Origin: Verrucomicrobiota bacterium
Lineage (GTDB): Bacteria; Verrucomicrobiota; Verrucomicrobiia; Opitutales; UBA2995
Assembly: GCA_027297085.1 (NCBI GenBank)
Contig: JAPUIL010000285.1
Coordinates: 1 to 6,127 of the forward strand
DNA length: 6,127 nucleotides
Direction: 5' to 3'
The number at the start of each line of letters is the position of its first letter. The first letter of the stretch is position 1. Below the pieces are notes generated by a model that saw only the letters and a program-made list of their open reading frames with translations, had not been told where the DNA came from and made no database searches. Position numbers and translations under genes: made by a program. Below are positions 1 through 4,960 of this stretch, piece after piece.

Positions 1-125
1 CCCTCCACCCCAGCAGCAACAGTAACCATATTCTCAGTAAACTCGCCGAACAAATACAGGTTTGATCCAACAGCACACAACAGAAAGCTAAGAATCGCAA
101 TTCGCATACCTCTTTGATAAGCCAC
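1..125 (-). CDS. 5' fragment of a small membrane or exported protein (unknown)
   Basis: Only the first 41 codons lie in the window; the gene runs off the left edge. The reading frame is open from an in-frame TAA at 150-152. I place the start at the GTG at 123-125 because an AAGGAG sits just upstream at 129-134. The ATG at 105-107, six codons later, is possible, but its only purine-rich stretch (AGAGG) is one base away, too close. The product begins with a short, positively charged stretch (M-A-Y-Q-R-G-M-R) followed by about 18 hydrophobic residues (I-A-I-L-S-F-L-L-C-A-V-G and on), so it starts with a signal anchor, signal peptide or first membrane helix. After that come an acidic F-G-E-F-T-E-N stretch and a second hydrophobic run beginning M-V-T-V-A-A-G-V. 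No family is recognisable. It is divergent from the NERD gene at 370. A real gene is likely because start, ribosome site and helix agree, but the evidence is short. Confidence 0.5.
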   Translation of the reverse strand, partial: MAYQRGMRIAILSFLLCAVGSNLYLFGEFTENMVTVAAGVE

Positions 126-128
126 GCT

Positions 129-134
129 CTCCTT
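129..134 (-). promoter_or_regulatory. Ribosome binding site of the left-edge gene
   Basis: The minus strand reads AAGGAG, then three bases, then GTG. This is a strong Shine-Dalgarno core, although the spacing is shorter than usual. It is what favours the GTG at 123-125 over the ATG at 105-107. Confidence 0.4.
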
Positions 135-369
135 CTGACAATCTCGAATTTATGGCATCAGCCTAAAGAGTATTTTTAATAATTAGCGCTTCTTTCACGC
201 TTCAAGTTTTAAATCCCCAGTATACCGACATTCTGCCATTCAGTATCACCCATTTTCGCTAATAAGAATTAAAATAACCGGCTAATTTCTATCCCATTGT
301 GAGAGCAGGGTAAGCTGTGTTTCAGTTAAAGATCAACAACCGCATTTTAACTCAGACAAAGATCCCCTC

Positions 370-1257
370 ATGTACTACTCGCCAATACTTTCATACGTCA
401 TCGCATTTCTTCCACTGATACTTTTGAGTATGTTCGTCGCATTACTCTATGCAAGAAAGTGGATTGATGAAGGCCGATGGGCTCCGGCCTCCCGGGATAC
501 CTTGATTAGACCACCAGGGGAAAGTCTTCGCCAAAAAATTGAATTTTTCGATGAACAAATAAGCGAGTGCCTGACGGTGATCTTACTGGCGGTTGTTGCT
601 CAAATCGGTGGATTTTTTCTGATGAAAGCGGTACTGATCGATGCAGCTCTAAACTACTCTTTTATCTCCATCACAATTGTGACGGTCGCGTTCACTCTGT
701 ATTTTTTGACCAAAGGCGCCTTCTATTTCGTACGTAGAAGAAACTACAATTTAGGACTGCAAGGAGAACGATTGGTCGCGGAGCATTTGAATCTGCTTAT
801 GTTGGAGGGCTATCGTGTTTTCCACGATCTTCAATTTGAGGGCTTCAGTGTGGACCATGCGTTGGTAGGTCCTGGAGGAGTGTTTGCCATAAAGACAAGA
901 ATGCGCCGAAAACGCAAAAACCTAAAGGAAAACCACTTCGTAAAGTATGACGGCCAGAAGTTACATTGGCCCAATGGACGAGCCAATGAATTTGGAATTA
1001 AGAATGCCATCAACCGCGCCGATAGCCTGGAACAATGGCTAACGAGTGCCGTTGAAGAAGCGGTTAAAGTACATCCTGTCCTCGTATTCCCTGGATGGAA
1101 GGTAGAAAGCGAAGGCGAGGGCACAGTCTGTGTTCTTAATCCCAAAGCGGTCAGCCATTACCTCAAGGGAATCGAGAAATATGACGAAGTCCTTTCCGAT
1201 ACGGACATCAATCGAACAGCACACCAACTGGAAGAGATATCGCGCTTGCCCGAATAA
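370..1257 (+). CDS. Membrane-anchored NERD-domain protein with altered active site
   Basis: The product (295 aa) has an N-terminal membrane part and a C-terminal NERD (nuclease-related) domain. Hydrophobic segments lie at about residues 5-27, 66-88 and 97-120. The third ends in R-R-R, so the NERD domain probably faces the cytoplasm. NERD hallmarks run from about 128 to 245: G-L-Q-G-E-R (129-134), G-Y-R-V-F-H-D (147-153), V-D-H-A-L-V-G-P-G-G-V-F (161-172) and the late strand H-P-V-L-V-F-P-G (235-242). NERD is a PD-(D/E)xK-like fold seen in some nucleases and helicase fusions; most members are uncharacterised. Asp162 is present, but the expected E-x-K is K175-T-R177 here, so nuclease activity is doubtful. 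The 370 ATG is the first possible start: the frame is open back to a TAA at 283-285 with no ATG, GTG or TTG between. No clear Shine-Dalgarno precedes it. It stands alone, convergent with the sulfatase. The family is fairly sure; the function is unknown. Confidence 0.85.
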   Translation: MYYSPILSYVIAFLPLILLSMFVALLYARKWIDEGRWAPASRDTLIRPPGESLRQKIEFFDEQISECLTVILLAVVAQIGGFFLMKAVLIDAALNYSFISITIVTVAFTLYFLTKGAFYFVRRRNYNLGLQGERLVAEHLNLLMLEGYRVFHDLQFEGFSVDHALVGPGGVFAIKTRMRRKRKNLKENHFVKYDGQKLHWPNGRANEFGIKNAINRADSLEQWLTSAVEEAVKVHPVLVFPGWKVESEGEGTVCVLNPKAVSHYLKGIEKYDEVLSDTDINRTAHQLEEISRLPE

Positions 1258-1299
1258 GAACAGCCTTTCCGAATAACCAGTAACAGGTAACTGATCACT

Positions 1300-1312
1300 G
1301 CCGCATCGCGGC
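1300..1312. terminator. Possible bidirectional terminator hairpin between convergent genes
   Basis: GCCGC and GCGGC form a perfect 5-bp GC stem around a 3-base loop (atc), in the 63-bp gap between the convergent stops at 1257 and 1321. The position suits both genes, 42 nt past the NERD stop and 8 nt past the sulfatase stop. Neither side carries a T-run, so it is not a classical intrinsic terminator. It could serve only as an RNA 3'-end stabiliser, or be chance. Confidence 0.25.
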
Positions 1313-1320
1313 GCCCCTCA

Positions 1321-2787
1321 TCATCTAAACCGCCAACCGTTTGTTGTTTCCGGTTCGATCTGTGGACGCGTTTCGGTCCGGCAGGTCGATAAGATCTGAT
1401 TGATCTTCGCCATGATGCCGGGACGTTTTGCGGCAAGATCGGTTGTCTCACCCACGTCCTTACTTAGGTCATAAAGTTCCACTGGATCCATGGGATCCAT
1501 TTGCACGGCTTTCCAGTCGCCCATCCGCAGTCCACGCCGCATGCGGTTACCGCCGCCCAGTTCCCAGTACAGGTATTCGTGTATACTCTGTTTACGACCA
1601 ACCACCTTCTCGCCGAGCAAGGTCGGCAAAATCGAGATACCATCGATATCTTGAGGCACGTATTGAGAAACTCCCAGTAGTTCAGCTAAAGTGGGCATCA
1701 CATCCGGAAAATACCAAATGTGGTCGTTGGTGGAATTCGGCTCGATATGGCCGGGCCAGCGAACGATCATCGGCGTGCGAATCCCTCCCTCATACATCAT
1801 GCCTTTGGCTCCGCGAAAGGGGCCGTTACCGTCAAAGAACTCCAGGTCCGGACCGCCGCTGCCTTGCGCACCATTGTCGGGGGTGAAAAACACGATCGTG
1901 TTTTCTTCAAGCTGCAAGCGTTTGAGCAATTCCATAACTTCGCCTACCTGCCGATCGAGCCGTGTAATCATGGCAGCGTAGGCGGCGCGTGGTTGTGTCT
2001 GGTTCCGGTAGTGCTCCGCCTCGGTGATGTAAGGATTCGGTTCATTCCAGCGTCCGGCATATTCCTTCAACGAATCTTCCGGAACGAGCAGTTCCGTGTG
2101 AGGAATCGTGTAGGGCATATAACAAAAAAACGGGCGGTCGCGATTCTTGTGAATGAAAGCCAACGCTTTGGTGTGAATTTCGTCAGCCGCGTATTGGCCA
2201 CGCTTCTCGCCGGTTAAACCATCCGAGGCCCGGCCGTCATTTCCTGGCAGGTAGTATTTCTCGTCGTTCCACCAAAGGTAACTTGGGTAGTAGGAATGCG
2301 CGTGCACCTGATCGTAAAAGCCAAAAAACTCATCAAACCCCTGGCGCGTGGCTTCGCCCTCTGAGTGAGCGTCGCCCAGTCCCCATTTGCCAAACGCGCC
2401 TGTGATGTAACCCGCATTTTTCAAAACTTCCGCCACGGTAACGTCTTCATCGAGTAATGGAATACCGCCACTGTTTCCCCGCACGGAAGTTCGGCCCATA
2501 TGTTTGCCTGTCATCAATACGCTGCGGGACGGAGCACAAACGGCACAACCGGCGTAAGCCTGACTGAAATAGACGCCTTGCCCACGAAGCTTATCGAGGT
2601 TCGGAGTTCTTATTTTTTTCTGCCCGTTAAATCCCAAATGACCAGGGCCCAAATCGTCGGCCATAATAAAAACAATATTGGGCGTATCCGGCTTGTCCGT
2701 CGTAGCCTGGCCGTAGGCGAGGGTCTTAAGGCCAAACAATATAAACAACAGACCGAAAACCGAGGCAACTGGTTGAAAAGTTTTCAT
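1321..2787 (-). CDS. Secreted S1-family sulfatase (arylsulfatase-like)
   Basis: A type I sulfatase (488 aa, normal length) that hydrolyses sulfate esters, probably on a polysaccharide or glycoside outside the cytoplasm. Residues 1-27 are a signal peptide (M-K-T-F start, hydrophobic core V-F-G-L-L-F-I-L-F-G-L, then A-Y-G-Q-A). The formylglycine site is C84-A-P-S-R88 followed by L-M-T-G-K, so a maturation enzyme is needed and is not in this window. Metal and sulfate ligands by family pattern are D44-D45, D304-N305, K134, H230 (I-P-H) and K328 in A-K-G-M-M-Y-E-G-G. The G-K-W-x-L-G motif has Gly136 where arylsulfatase A-type enzymes have His. Together with F-F-G-F-Y-D-Q-V-H-A-H-S-Y-Y-P (154-168), this recalls one S1 subfamily group (S1_16-like) rather than the classical arylsulfatases. 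The C-terminal subdomain (about 400-480) carries L-R-M-G-D-W-K and E-L-Y-D-L. It is second in the minus operon, 39 nt after the jelly-roll gene, with no obvious Shine-Dalgarno. Family certain; substrate unknown. Confidence 0.96.
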   Translation of the reverse strand: MKTFQPVASVFGLLFILFGLKTLAYGQATTDKPDTPNIVFIMADDLGPGHLGFNGQKKIRTPNLDKLRGQGVYFSQAYAGCAVCAPSRSVLMTGKHMGRTSVRGNSGGIPLLDEDVTVAEVLKNAGYITGAFGKWGLGDAHSEGEATRQGFDEFFGFYDQVHAHSYYPSYLWWNDEKYYLPGNDGRASDGLTGEKRGQYAADEIHTKALAFIHKNRDRPFFCYMPYTIPHTELLVPEDSLKEYAGRWNEPNPYITEAEHYRNQTQPRAAYAAMITRLDRQVGEVMELLKRLQLEENTIVFFTPDNGAQGSGGPDLEFFDGNGPFRGAKGMMYEGGIRTPMIVRWPGHIEPNSTNDHIWYFPDVMPTLAELLGVSQYVPQDIDGISILPTLLGEKVVGRKQSIHEYLYWELGGGNRMRRGLRMGDWKAVQMDPMDPVELYDLSKDVGETTDLAAKRPGIMAKINQILSTCRTETRPQIEPETTNGWRFR

Positions 2788-2826
2788 AACTGGATTCTTA
2801 TTCCCTATCAGCTCTTGGCCTACTGT

Positions 2827-3585
2827 CTATTTGGTAATCTTCAGATTCGCATAGTGGGCAATCGTCGAGCCCTCAAACCAAAGAGCCACAGTCCCAGATT
2901 TATCCGCACCTGACTTGAGATCGTTCACAATCAATGTTGGGTGCTCATTGCCGTGCACATAGAGACGAGCTTTTTCACCTTCAACAACGATTTTAACCTT
3001 GGTCCATTCAGCAGGAATGAGGTCCACATACGACTCATACTTGCTAGGCGTTTCCTGTCGTAGCTTGTACCAAGGATATTCGGGATGTGAAATGTATTGT
3101 GCTGAATGATTTCGGCGCTCCTGGTCATCGGCGCGACCGTTAGTCGGCCGGATGTAAAAACAATCGTAGGTTTTCATATCTGGCTGCACACGAAAGGCGA
3201 CTCCCACAAAACCACGTGCCCCGCCGGTAGCGCCCGGTGCAGGCTGACCGGAAACTTCCACTTCGATGGTTCCATTTTTAAAATTCTTATCCACCACAAT
3301 CAAGTGACTGATCCGATCAGCTTCACCGGCCGCAAATCCTCCCTGATTTCCACTTGCCTCACGCTTACGTCTTGCTTCGGCGAGTATTTCCCTGGCCTCA
3401 CCGTTGATCTCAGCCTTAAGGCCTTGCTTCCCCTTGAACTTCACCGACTTTACCTCTGCGTAGTGAGGCTTCAATCCGTCGGTGGATGAAAAATCATTGG
3501 TCCGGGTTACCGCCGAAGCGAAGGACCAGGTTAACAAAACCAAAAGGAGGACGAAGAAGGTCGGAGCTTTTACAACAGTTTTCAT
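2827..3585 (-). CDS. Secreted concanavalin-A-like (DUF1080/LamG-type) protein
   Basis: A 252-aa exported protein. Residues 1-25 form a signal peptide with a long hydrophobic core (F-F-V-L-L-L-V-L-L) and a good cleavage site after A-S-A. The mature part is rich in beta strands, as in jelly-roll lectin or glucanase folds: N-G-T-I-E-V-E-V (104-111), A-R-G-F-V-G-V-A-F-R-V (123-133), E-W-T-K-V-K-I-V-V-E-G (193-203), A-R-L-Y-V-H-G (206-212) and a closing A-H-Y-A-N-L-K-I (243-250). This order is typical of the family that includes DUF1080 (3-keto-disaccharide hydrolase) and LamG-like domains. A dense central block (about 140-189: Y-D-C-F-Y-I-R-P-T-N-G-R, R-R-N-H-S-A-Q-Y-I-S, Y-E-S-Y-V-D-L) is likely the ligand or catalytic face. 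A charged helix-like stretch at 62-77 is unusual for the fold. It probably opens an operon with the sulfatase. The start lacks a clear Shine-Dalgarno. Glycan binding or cleavage is inferred. Confidence 0.85.
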   Translation of the reverse strand: MKTVVKAPTFFVLLLVLLTWSFASAVTRTNDFSSTDGLKPHYAEVKSVKFKGKQGLKAEINGEAREILAEARRKREASGNQGGFAAGEADRISHLIVVDKNFKNGTIEVEVSGQPAPGATGGARGFVGVAFRVQPDMKTYDCFYIRPTNGRADDQERRNHSAQYISHPEYPWYKLRQETPSKYESYVDLIPAEWTKVKIVVEGEKARLYVHGNEHPTLIVNDLKSGADKSGTVALWFEGSTIAHYANLKITK

Positions 3586-3608
3586 AATATTGAATCGGTT
3601 AAATAAAA

Positions 3609-3623
3609 TTAATACCTTATTAA
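3609..3623. repeat. A+T-only inverted repeat upstream of the minus operon
   Basis: TTAATA and TATTAA form a perfect 6-bp inverted repeat with a 3-base spacer, 24-38 nt upstream of the ATG of the jelly-roll gene. On the minus strand its distal half reads like a -10 box (TATTAA). It could overlap a promoter or operator, but in DNA this A+T-rich such repeats also arise by chance. Confidence 0.2.
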
Positions 3624-3677
3624 AGCTAAAATAAAACAGCCAATTTTCTAAGCGAGTTAAAAATAGTCCTACGTTAT

Positions 3678-3697
3678 CCGAATAGACACGAATTCGG
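3678..3697. promoter_or_regulatory. Candidate operator: CCGAAT-N8-ATTCGG inverted repeat
   Basis: A perfect 6-bp dyad with an 8-base spacer sits near the middle of the 225-bp gap between the divergent sulfatase operon and the oxidoreductase gene. It is the most GC-containing symmetric element in an otherwise A+T-rich stretch, about 93 nt from the minus start and 114 nt from the plus start. The position would suit a regulator controlling both sides. No regulator gene is in the window and no clear -35/-10 pair was recognised next to it. Confidence 0.3.
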
Positions 3698-3810
3698 TTA
3701 TTCTCGTCTGTTTAGTTTTTGTACACCTTGTAAATTGAAATTCAGATTAAAACTACCCACGCAACGGATCCGCCAATAATTGTTTTATCGTATCAGTAAC
3801 CACCCATCCT

Positions 3811-4899
3811 ATGACTAAGACCAAAGTTCTAATCCTCGGATCCGGTTTCATTGCCGAAATTCACATGGAATCTTACCAACGTTTTGTGCCGGAAGCGGAA
3901 GTGGTGGGCGTATTCACCCGCGACGCGCAAAAGGCACAGAAATTTGCCGATCGATTTGGAATTCCAAATTCCTATGACGACTTGGAAAAGGCCATCGCGG
4001 AATCCGATTGCGATGTGGTTGATATTTGTCTTCCCAACGTGATCCATCACAAGGCGGTTCTGGCTGCGGCCGCATCCGGTAAACACGTCATCATCGAGAA
4101 ACCTTTAGCCATGAACCTCGAGCAGGCGGACGAAATGATCCTCGCCTGCAAGAAAGCTGACCGCAAGCTCATGTATGCCGAAGAACTTTGTTTCGCCCCA
4201 AAATACGAGCGGACTCGCAAACTGGTTAGTGAAGATGCGGTAGGCAAAATTTACCAGATGCGCCAGTGCGAAAAACATTCGGGCCCTCACAGCGATTGGT
4301 TTTACGATGCCGAGCAGTCAGGCGGCGGCGCACTGATGGACATGGGTTGTCATGGAATAGCATGGTTTCGCTGGATGCTGGGCGGTCGACCCAAAGTAGT
4401 TTCCGTGTTCGCTCATATGCAGAACGATTTGATTCACGGCGGACGCACTACGGTAGAAGAAAATTCAGTCTGCATGGTGGAATTTGAAGGAGGCGCCATA
4501 GGCATTGCGGAAAACAGCTGGGCCAAGCATGGTGGTATGGACGATCGAGTGGAAATCTATGGCACCGGAGGCGTGATCTACGCAGACCTGTTTATGGGTA
4601 ACTCGGCCCTGACCTACAGCGAAGAGGGTTACGGCTATGCTATGGAAAAGGCGGGCTCCACCAAGGGCTGGACTTTCACCATGTTCGAAGAGGCATTTAA
4701 CCAAGGCTACCCACAGGAGCTCCATCATTTTATCGACTGCATTCGGAACGACAAAGAACCTCTGGTAACGGGTGAAGATGGCCGGGCGGTCCTGGAAATC
4801 ATGTGCGCGGCCTATGCCTCCGCCAGGTCCGGCGCTAAAGTTACTCTGCCCTTCTCCGCCAAAGCCGACAAACCCATCGACCATTGGCTGGGAGCCTGA
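3811..4899 (+). CDS. Gfo/Idh/MocA-family NAD(P)-dependent oxidoreductase
   Basis: A 362-aa cytoplasmic dehydrogenase of the glucose-fructose oxidoreductase/inositol dehydrogenase family, the usual length for the family. The N-terminal Rossmann fold (about 1-123) starts V-L-I-L-G-S-G-F-I-A (6-15), a G-x-G-x-x-A nucleotide-binding loop, and ends with V-I-I-E-K-P-L (93-99), whose Lys97 is the family's catalytic lysine. The C-terminal alpha/beta domain carries G-G-G-A-L-M-D-M-G-C-H (171-181), the D-x-x-x-H pair with His181 as the likely proton relay. A typical late strand V-E-I-Y-G-T-G-G (247-254) and helix P-Q-E-L-H-H-F-I-D-C-I (301-311) follow. There is no signal peptide or Tat motif. Such enzymes oxidise or reduce sugars, inositols or sugar acids; the substrate cannot be read here. 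It is divergent from the sulfatase operon and is followed 61 nt later by a secreted hydrolase-like gene, suggesting carbohydrate use. There is no clear Shine-Dalgarno before the ATG. The family is very sure. Confidence 0.95.
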   Translation: MTKTKVLILGSGFIAEIHMESYQRFVPEAEVVGVFTRDAQKAQKFADRFGIPNSYDDLEKAIAESDCDVVDICLPNVIHHKAVLAAAASGKHVIIEKPLAMNLEQADEMILACKKADRKLMYAEELCFAPKYERTRKLVSEDAVGKIYQMRQCEKHSGPHSDWFYDAEQSGGGALMDMGCHGIAWFRWMLGGRPKVVSVFAHMQNDLIHGGRTTVEENSVCMVEFEGGAIGIAENSWAKHGGMDDRVEIYGTGGVIYADLFMGNSALTYSEEGYGYAMEKAGSTKGWTFTMFEEAFNQGYPQELHHFIDCIRNDKEPLVTGEDGRAVLEIMCAAYASARSGAKVTLPFSAKADKPIDHWLGA

Positions 4900-4949
4900 A
4901 ACGCAGTCACACCAGCCTTCCCATCTTGACCGTCATTTCGATGTGGGAT

Positions 4950-4954
4950 AGGGG
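4950..4954 (+). promoter_or_regulatory. Ribosome binding site of the hydrolase-like gene
   Basis: AGGGG lies six bases before the ATG at 4961 and decides that start. The frame is closed by a TAG at 4949-4951, and the only other candidate between is a TTG at 4955 that would sit directly on this site. The next start upstream, the ATG at 4941, reaches a stop after seven codons. Confidence 0.55.
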
Positions 4955-4960
4955 TTGGCG

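Noticed and set aside
1270..1299. Short repeated TAAC units (taaccagtaacaggtaac)
   Set aside because: Only three imperfect copies with varied spacing in a short intergenic gap; no sign of a true repeat array or attachment site.
1428..2217. Overlapping plus-strand open frames of about 96 to 165 codons
   Set aside because: They are antisense to the sulfatase, whose catalytic motifs span the whole region. Their products are Arg/Ser/Pro-rich and without motifs.
2500..2913. Plus-strand open frame of 137 codons crossing the sulfatase/jelly-roll junction
   Set aside because: It is antisense to the signal peptides and junction of two well-supported minus-strand genes, and has no domain or ribosome site.
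3765..3772. Palindrome CGGATCCG upstream of the oxidoreductase
   Set aside because: Eight bases with no flanking symmetry; expected by chance at this scale.
4465..4884. Minus-strand open frame of 139 codons
   Set aside because: It is a shadow of the Gfo/Idh/MocA oxidoreductase, which is intact through this region.
4920..4947. Possible hairpin CCCATC / GATGTGGG between the oxidoreductase and the hydrolase-like gene
   Set aside because: The stem needs a bulged base, the loop is 14 nt, and there is no T-run. It is too weak to call a terminator, and the genes may be cotranscribed.
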